From NCBI RefSeq assembly GCF_039521565.1, contig NZ_BAAACP010000012.1, positions 1-64,000 on the forward strand: DNA of 64,000 bases, written 5' to 3'. Below are positions 54,842 to 63,426 of this stretch, in pieces. This DNA comes from Paraclostridium tenue. Lineage in GTDB: Bacteria > Bacillota > Clostridia > Peptostreptococcales > Peptostreptococcaceae. A program made the translations under genes and the position numbers. The notes under the pieces were generated by a model, which was not told where the DNA came from, did no database searches, and saw only the letters and a program-made list of their open reading frames with translations. How positions within the stretch are numbered: position 1 is the first letter of the stretch; every line of letters begins with the position of its first letter.

Positions 54842-54884
54842 AGGGAGTATTTTAATGCAAAGGCATTAAGATACTCCTTTTTAT
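54842..54884 (+). terminator. Terminator after the MATE gene
   Basis: Stem GGGAGTATTTTAATGC / GCATTAAGATACTCC with T run after it. Confidence 0.85.
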
Positions 54885-55008
54885 TTAATAAATTTACTTG
54901 AATAACATTATATATTAACTGATAAGATATACTAAAAGTTTGTATATAAAATTAGTAGCATTCTCCTTAAAGATGAATACCATAATATTGGAGAGGAGAT
55001 GATTAAAA

Positions 55009-55332
55009 ATGAGTTTAGAAAAAAATAATAATAGAGATGCACAAAACTTACGTGATAAATGTGAAAGATTTATAAATTATCATACTATGTTCACAATGCA
55101 AGATGGAAGCAAATTTGATGGAATTATTGAAGGTTTAGATGGTGATTGTGTTATTGTGTTAGTTGGTGAAGATGTAATAGAACAAGAAGGTGCAAATCAA
55201 TCTAATTTACAAAGACAACAGGGACGTCCTAGAAGATTTAGAAGATTTAGACGTAGACGTATCCCACTTTCTAGTTTACTTACATTATCATTATTAGCTT
55301 ATCCTTTTATCGCGCCACCGTTTCCTTTTTAG
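55009..55332 (+). CDS. Small protein with Arg-rich tract and hydrophobic tail
   Basis: Not recognised as a named family. The 107 residues have a helical N-terminus, a compact beta region (YHTMFTMQDGSKFDGIIEG then DCVIVLVGEDV, possibly an SH3/Sm-like barrel), a glutamine linker, the basic tract RRFRRFRRRR (about 79-89) and a hydrophobic tail SSLLTLSLLAYPFIAPPFPF. Similar basic-plus-tail small proteins occur in spore coats; that is only a suggestion. GGAGAGGAG ribosome binding site. Confidence 0.55.
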   Translation: MSLEKNNNRDAQNLRDKCERFINYHTMFTMQDGSKFDGIIEGLDGDCVIVLVGEDVIEQEGANQSNLQRQQGRPRRFRRFRRRRIPLSSLLTLSLLAYPFIAPPFPF

Positions 55333-55363
55333 ACATTGATATTTAAACTATAAATTAGAATTA

Positions 55364-55412
55364 TGATAGCAAAAACTGCATTACTAATCGGTGATGCAGT
55401 TTTGCTATTATG
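55364..55412 (+). terminator. Terminator after the Arg-rich protein gene
   Basis: Long stem ATAGCAAAAACTGCAT / ATGCAGTTTTGCTAT; could act in both directions. Confidence 0.8.
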
Positions 55413-55569
55413 AAATTTTATTTAAGGTTATATATAATAGATTTTAGTTTAAGTATTTTTGAGTATAATAATTATTAATAAAGTTTATTAATAATTATTA
55501 GTACGTTTACATATAGGGTATAAATTTAAATATAGATATTAAATTTATCAGAGATAGGGTGAAGAATAT

Positions 55570-55653
55570 ATGAAGATTAAATTATATGTAGATCGGATAG
55601 ATAGATGCGATATGACATTAAAAAATATAGAAAATTATACTAAGAAAAGGTAA
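55570..55653 (+). CDS. Possible 27-residue small protein
   Basis: ATG 55570 opens MKIKLYVDRIDRCDMTLKNI and stops after 27 codons; an AGGGTGAAG stretch could serve as ribosome binding site. No known relative by eye. It may be a fragment or chance; the rest of the 55413-55690 gap holds nothing identifiable. Confidence 0.25.
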   Translation: MKIKLYVDRIDRCDMTLKNIENYTKKR

Positions 55654-55690
55654 GAATTTTTAAAAATAAAATCATAGGAGAATTAAGTAA

Positions 55691-56464
55691 ATGGAAATCT
55701 TATATTTTATTGTCGCGGCCTTTTCTACTATAATAGGATCATCTGTTGGATTAGGAGGCGGAGTTATAATCAAGCCAGTATTGGAAACTTTAAGCGATTA
55801 TTCTCTTCCTACAGTTAATTTATTGTCATCTTCAACTATATTTGTAATGTCTATAGTTACTGTAGTTTATCAATTAAAGAAAAAGGACAAGATAAATCTT
55901 AAAAATACAATTGTAGTTGCTCTAGGATCTATGGTTGGTGGAGTTATAGGGCAAAAGATAATGAATTTTATGGCTAAAAAAGGGATTAATATGGAGATTG
56001 TTAGTAATATTCAAAATATAATTTTGATAGTTATACTAATAATTGTTTTTATTTATATGAAAAATAAAGATAATATAAAAAACTATAATATAAATAACAT
56101 TTTATTGATTGGATTTTTAGGAATATTTTTAGGATCTATATCTGCATTCTTAGGAATTGGAGGAGGGCCACTTAATGTAGCTGCTTTTACTATATTATTT
56201 TCTATGTCAACAAATGAAGCAGCAAGAAACTCTATAATAGTTATATTTTTCTCTCAAGGATCAAAAATTCTTTCAGTTGCACTGACAACAGGGTTTTCTA
56301 GTTATAAGCTAGAAATGTTACCTTTAATGATGGCAGGAGGAGTTATTGGTGGAATTGTTGGCTATAGAATAAATAAGTCTGTTTCAGAAAAAAATATAAT
56401 AAAAATATTTGATACTGTACTTATAAGTATAGTTTTACTTAATGTATATAATATATTTAAATAA
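55691..56464 (+). CDS. TSUP-family (TauE/SafE) anion permease
   Basis: The 257-residue membrane protein has about eight spans and the two glycine-rich family repeats GSSVGLGGGVIIKP (near 18) and LGIGGGPLNVAAF (near 155). TSUP members move sulfite, sulfoacetate or related organic anions; the substrate here is unknown. No sulfur-metabolism genes are adjacent. Confidence 0.85.
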   Translation: MEILYFIVAAFSTIIGSSVGLGGGVIIKPVLETLSDYSLPTVNLLSSSTIFVMSIVTVVYQLKKKDKINLKNTIVVALGSMVGGVIGQKIMNFMAKKGINMEIVSNIQNIILIVILIIVFIYMKNKDNIKNYNINNILLIGFLGIFLGSISAFLGIGGGPLNVAAFTILFSMSTNEAARNSIIVIFFSQGSKILSVALTTGFSSYKLEMLPLMMAGGVIGGIVGYRINKSVSEKNIIKIFDTVLISIVLLNVYNIFK

Positions 56465-56586
56465 ATTATTAATATTATATGTTTTAATAAGTTAAATTCA
56501 ATGAAAGTTTGTCAATATCAAAAGACTATGATATTATATAAACCTATGAATAATTAGGAATAATAATGAACGGAGGAAATTAAGTT

Positions 56587-56928
56587 ATGGAAAATTTACC
56601 AAATTGCCCAAAATGTAATTCAGAATATACTTATGAAGATGGAAGTCTTTTAGTTTGTCCAGAATGTGCTTATGAGTGGACTTTAGAGTCTTCAAATGAA
56701 GAAGAAAATGTTATAAAAGATGTAAATGGAAATGTATTAAATGATGGAGATGCTGTAACAGTAGTAAAAGACCTTAAAGTAAAGGGAAGCTCATCATCTA
56801 TAAAGATAGGAACAAAAGTAAAAAATATACGTTTAGTTCCTGATGCAACTGATGGACATGATATTGAATGTAAGATAGATGGATTTGGAGCTATGAAATT
56901 AAAGTCTAGTGTTGTTAAAAAAGCATAA
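56587..56928 (+). CDS. yjdM: Zinc-ribbon protein YjdM (PhnA family)
   Basis: The 113-residue protein starts with a four-cysteine zinc ribbon (NLPNCPKCNSEYTYEDGS then LVCPECAYEW) and continues with the PhnA core DVNGNVLNDGDAVTVVKDLKVKGSS. Despite the old PhnA name, a phosphonate role is not supported for this group. It stands alone with its own GGAGG site and terminator. Confidence 0.92.
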   Translation: MENLPNCPKCNSEYTYEDGSLLVCPECAYEWTLESSNEEENVIKDVNGNVLNDGDAVTVVKDLKVKGSSSSIKIGTKVKNIRLVPDATDGHDIECKIDGFGAMKLKSSVVKKA

Positions 56929-56958
56929 TTAAATTTAAGAATACAATCAAAATACAAA

Positions 56959-57002
56959 TAATAAAAGCACTAATCTTTAAAAAAAGATTAGTGCTTTTAT
57001 TA
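56959..57002 (+). terminator. Terminator after yjdM
   Basis: Stem AATAAAAGCACTAATCTTT / AAAGATTAGTGCTTTTATT, 18-19 bp, symmetrical and likely bidirectional. Confidence 0.88.
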
Positions 57003-57155
57003 TGATATTTGGTATCACGCTAAGAATTAAACTTATAACGCTACCTTATATCGTAATTATTATATTTCTAGTATAATATAGTAATAGAATTGAATCAATA
57101 ATAAATAATAAAAAATAATAATAAGTAATAAAGATTAAATTAAGAGGTGAAGAAT

Positions 57156-57881
57156 TTGTTTTTAGAGGAAAGGTATGAAAAGATTATTGAAATAATTAAG
57201 GCAAATGGGAGAGTAAAGGTTAAAGATTTATCTAATTTATTTGAAGTTACACAAGACTGTATTAGAAAAGATTTAAAAGAATTAGAATCTAGGGGTCATT
57301 TAAAAAGAGTTTATGGTGGAGCTATTTTACAAAGAAACTATGATGAAATTAAAAATATTGATAAGAGAAAAAATATTAATATAGAAGAAAAGAAAGCTAT
57401 AGCATCAAAAGCAATTAACTTGATAGATAATAGTGATATAATATTTTTAGATGTTTCAACTAATAATTTGGAGATTGCAAAGGAGTTAAATAAAACAAAT
57501 AAAGAAGTTACTGTAGTAACAAATATGATAGAAATTGTATTAGAATTAAGAAGTAATAAGAATATAAAAGTGATTTGTATTGGAGGAGAATTCAATAAAG
57601 AAGTAGGAGCTATAGTAGGAGCTGCAGCTGATAGGTATATAAGAAATTTTATTTTTGATAAAGCATTTATAGGATTATGTGGTATTAATATAGAAACAGG
57701 GTGTATAAGTACGATTAATCTAGAAGATGGAAATACAAAAAGAACTATAATTGAATGCTCTAATAAAAGTTATTTAGTAATGGAAAATGAAAAATTCAAT
57801 TATGATGAATTTTATAAGTTTGCTAATTTGGATGAAGTAACAAGTATAATAACTGAAGATAAAATAATAAATCAAAATTAA
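57156..57881 (+). CDS. DeoR-family transcriptional regulator
   Basis: The 241-residue protein (TTG 57156; the in-frame GTG at 57147 is inside the AGAGGTGAAG site) has the N-terminal DeoR helix-turn-helix (ERYEKIIEIIKANGRVKVKDLSNLF, then TQDCIRKDLKELESRGHLKRVYGGA) and the C-terminal sugar-phosphate sensor domain (VTVVTNMIEIVLEL, CIGGEFNKEVGAIVG, DKAFIGLCGI). No sugar operon is beside it, so its targets lie elsewhere. Confidence 0.87.
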   Translation: MFLEERYEKIIEIIKANGRVKVKDLSNLFEVTQDCIRKDLKELESRGHLKRVYGGAILQRNYDEIKNIDKRKNINIEEKKAIASKAINLIDNSDIIFLDVSTNNLEIAKELNKTNKEVTVVTNMIEIVLELRSNKNIKVICIGGEFNKEVGAIVGAAADRYIRNFIFDKAFIGLCGINIETGCISTINLEDGNTKRTIIECSNKSYLVMENEKFNYDEFYKFANLDEVTSIITEDKIINQN

Positions 57882-58062
57882 ATATTTAGAGATTGATATA
57901 TTTTAATTATTATTAGCTTTTTTATTTTAGTTGATACAAAGATATTATATACAAATATAAAAATGGGGAAAATAAAATAGGTCAACTTAAGAAAAGGGTA
58001 GATGTCAAAATTTAAAATATTAGAATAATTAGATAATATGAAAGTTTTAGGTAGGTGTTTAT

Positions 58063-58680
58063 ATGGAAATATTTGCGATAGGACATTCTAATTATCCTTA
58101 TGATAAGCTTATTGAAATGATAAAAAGGTATGGTATAAACTGTGTAGTGGATATAAGAGAGACACCATATTCTACATATAATACTCAATATAATAGAGAA
58201 GCATTAGGGGAAAATTTAAAATCTAGTGGATTTACATACGTATATATGGGACATGAATTTGGAGCTAAAAGGCAGACTAAAGAATCATATAACGATGATG
58301 GATATGCTGATTTTAAAAAAGTAATCAAAGAAGAATTATTTTTGAAAGGAATTGAAAGAATTACAAAAGGACTACAAATGGGTTATAAGATAGTTTTATT
58401 AGGAGCTATGCAAGATCCTATAAGATGTCATAGGAGTATTATGTTAGGTAAATATTTAAATGAAAAAGGTTTTAATGTAAAATATATAATGCATGAAGGT
58501 AATATAGTTAATCAAAATTATATTGAAGAAGATTTACTCAATAAGTATTTTAGTGATAGAAACCAATTGAGTATAGATAGTTTGTTAGGAACTGACAAAT
58601 CAAGAGAGGAAATGATAGAAGAGGGCTATAAGTTAGCTAATAAAGAAATTGGATATAGGACAGAAAATATAGGAAAATAA
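58063..58680 (+). CDS. DUF488-family protein
   Basis: The 205-residue protein matches the DUF488 pattern: IFAIGHSNYPYDKLIEMI, CVVDIRETPYSTYNTQYN, FTYVYMGHEFGAK and LLGAMQDPIRCHRSI. The fold is used by several uncharacterised bacterial proteins; the conserved Cys-His-Arg at about 125 could be catalytic or metal-binding. The function is unknown, and no partner gene is adjacent. Confidence 0.85.
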   Translation: MEIFAIGHSNYPYDKLIEMIKRYGINCVVDIRETPYSTYNTQYNREALGENLKSSGFTYVYMGHEFGAKRQTKESYNDDGYADFKKVIKEELFLKGIERITKGLQMGYKIVLLGAMQDPIRCHRSIMLGKYLNEKGFNVKYIMHEGNIVNQNYIEEDLLNKYFSDRNQLSIDSLLGTDKSREEMIEEGYKLANKEIGYRTENIGK

Positions 58681-58752
58681 ATTTATATAAAATTAAAGTT
58701 TATAGATAAAAGATATAATGATTGGAAAATAAAAAATGAATAAATTTAAGTA

Positions 58753-58808
58753 AAAAGACTATCTTAATATACTTATGTTAGAAGTAATTATTAAGATAGT
58801 CTTTTTTG
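58753..58808. terminator. Bidirectional terminator between DUF488 and tdh genes
   Basis: Stem AAAAGACTATCTTAATA / TATTAAGATAGTCTTTT between two convergent genes. Confidence 0.85.
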
Positions 58809-58812
58809 TTAA

Positions 58813-59787
58813 TTAAGCATGTTGTAAGTTTTCTTTACCTATACCCTTTTCTCCTAATTTTTCTATCATATCAGTAGTCATTTTACTTAAATCATAATCA
58901 AATTTAAATCCCCATTCATTTATAGCACAAGATGCATCAATAGAATTTGGCCAAGATTCAGCTATAGACTGACGTACTGGATCTACATTGTATCCAAATT
59001 CAAATTCAGGTATATGTTTTTTTATTTCAGCAGCTACCTCCTCTGGAGAGAAGTTCATAGCAGTTATGTTAAATGCATTTCTATGAATTAATTTAGAACT
59101 ATCAGCTTCAAGTAAATCTACAACAGCTTGAAGGGCATCAGGCATATACATCATATCCATTTTAGTTCCTTCTGCTATAAAAGAGTTATATTTTTTATTT
59201 TTTAATGCTTCATAATATATATCAACAGCATAATCAGTAGTACCACCACCAGGAGGTGTTACATAAGAAATAAGACCAGGGAATCGTACACTTCTTGTGT
59301 CTACTCCAAATTTATTAAAATAATAATCAGCTAATAATTCACCAGCTACTTTAGTTACTCCATACATAGTATTAGGTCTTTGAACAGTATCTTGAGGTGT
59401 TAAATCTTTTGGAGAGTTAGGACCAAAAGCTGCTATAGAACTAGGTGCAAATAAAGTAGCTTTAGTTTCTTTAGATACTTCTAAAGCATTTACTAAGCCA
59501 CCCATATTTAATTTCCATGCAGATTGAGGCTTTTGCTCCCCAACAGCAGAAAGTAAAGAAGCTAGATGTATTATAGTATCTGCATTATGTTTTTTGGCCA
59601 TTTTCCCCATAGCTTCTATATCCATAACATCTAGAGTTTCGAATAAGCCATTGTTTGAGACCTCACTATCTTCTAATATGCGTATATCAGTAGCTAAAAC
59701 ATTATCTTTTCCATATTCCTTTCTAAGCTTAGCAGTTAACTCTGAACCTATTTGACCTAAAGCACCTGTTATAAGAATTTTTTTCAT
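58813..59787 (-). CDS. tdh: L-threonine 3-dehydrogenase, SDR type
   Basis: NAD-dependent oxidation of threonine to 2-amino-3-ketobutyrate. The 324-residue protein is an extended short-chain dehydrogenase: ILITGALGQIGSEL for NAD binding, catalytic Ser in FAPSSIAAFGP and the YGVTKVAGELL Tyr/Lys pair. This is the epimerase-like form of Tdh rather than the zinc-dependent form. It is 33 bases downstream of kbl, completing the pathway. Confidence 0.9.
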   Translation of the reverse strand: MKKILITGALGQIGSELTAKLRKEYGKDNVLATDIRILEDSEVSNNGLFETLDVMDIEAMGKMAKKHNADTIIHLASLLSAVGEQKPQSAWKLNMGGLVNALEVSKETKATLFAPSSIAAFGPNSPKDLTPQDTVQRPNTMYGVTKVAGELLADYYFNKFGVDTRSVRFPGLISYVTPPGGGTTDYAVDIYYEALKNKKYNSFIAEGTKMDMMYMPDALQAVVDLLEADSSKLIHRNAFNITAMNFSPEEVAAEIKKHIPEFEFGYNVDPVRQSIAESWPNSIDASCAINEWGFKFDYDLSKMTTDMIEKLGEKGIGKENLQHA

Positions 59788-59820
59788 TTAATTCACCCCT
59801 ATAAAATATAATTAAAATAT

Positions 59821-61032
59821 TTATTTTATAACTTCTAATTCTTTACCTACCTTTTCATATATAGATAAAGCTTTATCTAACATTTCCTTCGTATGAGCGG
59901 CTGTTGGCATATTTCTAACTCTTCCGGTTCCTTTTGGAACAGTAGGAAATACTATAGATTTAGCATATACTCCTTCTTCTAATAACCTTTTACTAAATAG
60001 CTGAGTTTTAGTTTCATCACCTATGATACAAGGAGTTATAGGTGTTTCACTATTTCCTATATTAAATCCTAAAGATTTTAAACCGGCTTTAAGGTAATTT
60101 CCATTTTCCCACACCTTATTAACTAAAGTATCATCATTCATTAGTATATGTATTGCTTCAGTACAAGCAGCAGCAGCACCTGGAGTTAAAGATGTAGAAA
60201 ATAAGAAAGGTCTTCCTCTAACTTTTAACCAATCTATTAGATCCTTAGAACCTGCAACATATCCACCAACAACACCTATAGCTTTAGATAAAGTCCCTAT
60301 TTGAAAATCCACTTTATCTGACAAACCAAAGTGTTTACAAGTTCCAGCTCCTTTTCCAGTTACTCCTGAGCCATGAGCATCATCGACATAAGTAATTAAA
60401 TCAAATTCTTCAGCTATTGCAACTATTTCAGGAAGTTTAGCAATATCTCCATCCATTGAGAAAACACCATCAGTTATAACCATAATTTTATTATAAAGTC
60501 CACTTTCTCTAGCTTCTTTAGCTTTAGCTTTTAAGTCATTCATATCTGAATGTTTAAATCTTATTACTTTAGAACCAGATAGTTTACAACCATCTATTAT
60601 AGAAGCGTGATTTAATTCATCTGATAATATTGCATCATTTTTATCCATTACACCTTGGATAGCACCCATATTGCAGTTAAATCCAGATTGAAAAGCTATT
60701 ACAGCTTCAGTACCTTTAAATTTGGCTATAGTTTCTTCTAAAATATCATGTATTTCTAATGTTCCATTTATTGTTCTTACGGCACCGGCACCGGCACCGT
60801 ATTTTTTTGTAGCATCTATACTTGAATTTATTAATCTTTCATCTGTAGCTAAACCAAGGTAATTATTTGAAGATAAGTTTATCAATTTTTTTTCATTTAT
60901 TGTTATGATAGGTCCGTTTGAACTTTGAAGAGAGTCGATTTTATTATATAGGCCTTTGGATTTTAAATCATTTAGATTTTTGTTAAGAAAATTAGACAAA
61001 GCTTTATTTTTTACACTTTTATCTGAAATCAT
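59821..61032 (-). CDS. kbl: 2-amino-3-ketobutyrate CoA ligase (glycine C-acetyltransferase)
   Basis: PLP enzyme that splits 2-amino-3-ketobutyrate with CoA into glycine and acetyl-CoA. The 403-residue alpha-oxoamine synthase has INLSSNNYLGLA, FQSGFNCNMGAIQG, DDAHGSGVTGKGAG and the PLP-lysine motif GTLSKAIGVVGG. Start has AGGAGGATAA upstream. It lies first in the kbl-tdh operon, so the cell can turn threonine into glycine (a Stickland acceptor in this family) and acetyl-CoA. Confidence 0.93.
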   Translation of the reverse strand: MISDKSVKNKALSNFLNKNLNDLKSKGLYNKIDSLQSSNGPIITINEKKLINLSSNNYLGLATDERLINSSIDATKKYGAGAGAVRTINGTLEIHDILEETIAKFKGTEAVIAFQSGFNCNMGAIQGVMDKNDAILSDELNHASIIDGCKLSGSKVIRFKHSDMNDLKAKAKEARESGLYNKIMVITDGVFSMDGDIAKLPEIVAIAEEFDLITYVDDAHGSGVTGKGAGTCKHFGLSDKVDFQIGTLSKAIGVVGGYVAGSKDLIDWLKVRGRPFLFSTSLTPGAAAACTEAIHILMNDDTLVNKVWENGNYLKAGLKSLGFNIGNSETPITPCIIGDETKTQLFSKRLLEEGVYAKSIVFPTVPKGTGRVRNMPTAAHTKEMLDKALSIYEKVGKELEVIK

Positions 61033-61294
61033 TTATTATCCTCCTCAATTTAATTACTATACTAATATAATTTTAAGTTTTAAATTTAATAGTTGTAAAT
61101 AATAATCGAAAATCAAATAATTGTAAAAAGAAACATAAATGACAATTAAGAAACACAATCATAAAATAAAAGCTAAATTAACAAAAAAAGTATATAAAAT
61201 ATTCATCCTTATACTATTAAAAATATAAAAAATTTGATATGCTATTAATTGATTTGCAAAAGCAACATTAACAATAAAGGAAGGACATTATAAT

Positions 61295-61951
61295 ATGAAT
61301 AAATTTAATTTTATTAAGGGATTAAAAGAGTATGCTATTGTAACTATAGGTGTAATTTTAGTAGCTATTGGAATACAGTATTTCTTTGCACCAAATAATA
61401 TAGCTGGGGGAGGGTTAAGTGGTTTAGCACTTATAATAAACTACTATATACCGAAACTATCTATAGGTACTATAATATTTTTAGGTAACTTAATATTATT
61501 TGCAATATCATTTATAGTAATAGGTGGAGATTTTGGATTAAAAACTATATATGCAAGTTTTATGTTATCAATAGTGATAGAGTTTATGGATAAAATATTA
61601 AAATCAACAGCTTTAACAACAAATTTATTAGCTGCTGTTATATTTGGGACATTAGTAACAGCAATAGGTTTAGCTATGGTGTTTGCTATTAATGCATCAA
61701 CAGGAGGAACTGATATACTAGCTAAAATATTAAACAAATATACAACATTTAACATAGGAATATCACTTTTAATAGTAGATTTATTTGTAGCTATTGTAGG
61801 TGGATTTACTTTTGGATTAGAAAAAGGTGTATACTCCCTGCTTGTTATAGTTTTAAATGGATTATTGATAGATAGAGTAATAGAGAAGATAGAAAAAAAC
61901 AGAAAAAATAAACCAATTAAAGAAGAAGAAACTATAAAAAAAGTAGCATAG
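61295..61951 (+). CDS. YitT-family membrane protein, short form
   Basis: The 218-residue protein has the YitT N-terminal membrane domain: YAIVTIGVILVAIGIQYFF, then FFAPNNIAGGGLSGLALII, and ASTGGTDILAKIL. It ends in a lysine-rich tail after the fifth span and lacks the C-terminal DUF2179 domain of most YitT proteins (about 280 residues). The function is unknown. It has its own site (AAGGAAGGAC) and terminator. The 61033-61294 gap before it is AT-rich with no other feature seen. Confidence 0.82.
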   Translation: MNKFNFIKGLKEYAIVTIGVILVAIGIQYFFAPNNIAGGGLSGLALIINYYIPKLSIGTIIFLGNLILFAISFIVIGGDFGLKTIYASFMLSIVIEFMDKILKSTALTTNLLAAVIFGTLVTAIGLAMVFAINASTGGTDILAKILNKYTTFNIGISLLIVDLFVAIVGGFTFGLEKGVYSLLVIVLNGLLIDRVIEKIEKNRKNKPIKEEETIKKVA

Positions 61952-61977
61952 TTTAATAACTATGCTACTTTTTTTAT
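61935..61977 (+). terminator. Terminator after the YitT gene
   Basis: Stem AAAAAAGTAGCATAGTT / AACTATGCTACTTTTTTT with a TAAT-type loop. Confidence 0.88.
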
Positions 61978-62036
61978 AAGTAACTTTTGTTAATTTTAAA
62001 TTTTCCTGGGAAATATTTAAATAATGAAAGTAAATT

Positions 62037-62052
62037 TGTTTCACGAAAAACC
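62037..62052. promoter_or_regulatory. Second candidate parS-like site
   Basis: TGTTTCACGAAAAACC matches the parS consensus at 13 of 16 positions and the reverse complement of the 15192 site at 15 of 16. Confidence 0.45.
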
Positions 62053-62054
62053 AT

Positions 62055-62097
62055 AATATAAATAAAAAATTCTTAAGTTAAATTTTAACTTAAGAAT
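62055..62097 (-). terminator. Palindromic terminator for the minus-strand TtcA-like gene
   Basis: Perfect 14-bp arms (62069-62082 with 62084-62097, one-base loop) followed on the minus strand by a T-rich run. Confidence 0.65.
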
Positions 62098-62103
62098 CAA
62101 CAT

Positions 62104-62261
62104 AACTAGTTTTTTGTATAGGAGATATTAAAACTGTGTAAATATGTATTACTTAGTAAGGATATATAAAAGATATTTTCAAGAACGTTAATAAATATAT
62201 ATCTGTATTTAGTATAAATTACACAGTTTTTAATCATAGAATATCTCCGCAAATTAACTAG
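62104..62261. repeat. Long imperfect inverted repeat, about 158 bp
   Basis: CTAGTT (62106-62111), GGAGATATT (62121-62129) and AAAACTGTGTAA (62130-62141) pair with AACTAG (62256-62261), AATATCTCC (62240-62248) and TTACACAGTTTT (62219-62230). The right arm carries a 9-base insertion. It lies in a gene-free gap. It could be a small mobile repeat (MITE-like) or the fold of an untranslated RNA of the TtcA-like transcript. Confidence 0.6.
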
Positions 62262-62343
62262 AATTACTTGAATAAATATTATCACAAAAATTTTAAAAAA
62301 AGTGAAAATTGGACTAACATTGCTTTTTTATGGAGTGAAATGA

Positions 62344-63069
62344 TTAAATATTTTTTATCTTATTTTTATCCCATATAAACAATTGATTTGAATTATTTAA
62401 TGATTTAAATAAATTTCTTTTAACATTAGGTATATCAACATTAAGTTTTTTTATTAATTCTTTTATATTTTGTCTATTAGTATGACCATCAGCAGGGCAT
62501 GGATTTTCAATAACTGGATAATTAAAATCTCTAGTTACTTTTTTTATCATATACTCATCTATATATACCATAGGTCTTATCACAGTTAAACCTTGTCTAT
62601 CAAGGTATGTTTTGGGAGAAAAACAACTAACTCTGCCCTCATAAAACATTGACATTAAAAAAGTCTCAACAGCATCATCTTTATGATGACCTAATGCAAC
62701 TTTATTACATCCTAATTTTTTTGCTGTATCGTTTAAAGCACCACGTCTTAAGTTTGCACATAGTGAGCATGGATTTTTTTCTTTCCTTATGTCAAATATT
62801 ATTTCCTTTATATTTGTTTGGATTTCATGAAACTCAACTTCTAAATTCTTACATAAATCATGTAATGGAGAATTATCAACTCCACCAGGATTTAAAGTTA
62901 TTGCTATAAGTTCAAACTTTTGAGGCGAAAATTTTTTATAATTATTTAAAATATGAAGAAGTGTCAAGCTATCTTTACCGCCAGATAGACCTATTGCGAT
63001 TTTATCTCCATCTTGTATCATGTCAAAGTCATTTATTGCTTGTCTTGTTTTGCTAAGTAGTTTTTGCAT
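62344..63069 (-). CDS. TtcA-family PP-loop ATPase (tRNA 2-thiolation type)
   Basis: The 241-residue protein has the PP-loop SGGKDSLTLL (about 30-39), the CSLC cysteine pair (near 97), HHKDDAVETFLMS and a further cysteine in ENPCPADG. These are the marks of TtcA, which adenylates and thiolates cytidine 32 in tRNA with an iron-sulfur cluster. Its Gram-positive relatives are often of unproven substrate, so I leave the symbol empty. No neighbours share its task. Confidence 0.82.
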   Translation of the reverse strand: MQKLLSKTRQAINDFDMIQDGDKIAIGLSGGKDSLTLLHILNNYKKFSPQKFELIAITLNPGGVDNSPLHDLCKNLEVEFHEIQTNIKEIIFDIRKEKNPCSLCANLRRGALNDTAKKLGCNKVALGHHKDDAVETFLMSMFYEGRVSCFSPKTYLDRQGLTVIRPMVYIDEYMIKKVTRDFNYPVIENPCPADGHTNRQNIKELIKKLNVDIPNVKRNLFKSLNNSNQLFIWDKNKIKNI

Positions 63070-63314
63070 TTATATATTCCTCCTAAGAATATAGATTATT
63101 CATTAAAAATTTATTATATCAGACTCGAATTTTTATAACAATTTAAATAATATAGATTTAATTTAAAGTATGTTTTTTATTAAATATTAAAATAATAATA
63201 GTAAAAAATTAAGACAATTAAATTTATTATAGTATATACAATTCAATAAATAAATTTTTAAAAATATATATCAAAAAAATTAGAAAACGATATCAAAAAT
63301 TTAAAATAATTAAA

Positions 63315-63368
63315 ATTTTCTAGAAAATATTGCAAAACGTCAAAATATGTGCTTTTTTGTCTAGAAAA
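63315..63368. promoter_or_regulatory. Palindromes upstream of the PfkB kinase gene
   Basis: ATTTTCTAGAAAAT (63315-63328) is a perfect palindrome, and a related TTGTCTAGAAAA lies at 63357-63368. Shared TCTAGAAAA half-sites suggest a regulator binding site. Otherwise the gap 63070-63426 is AT-rich with no gene. Confidence 0.4.
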
Positions 63369-63426
63369 GGTATGTATTTTTGTGTTAAAATATGAAAGTG
63401 ATTCTTATGGGAGGGCGAAAACAAAA

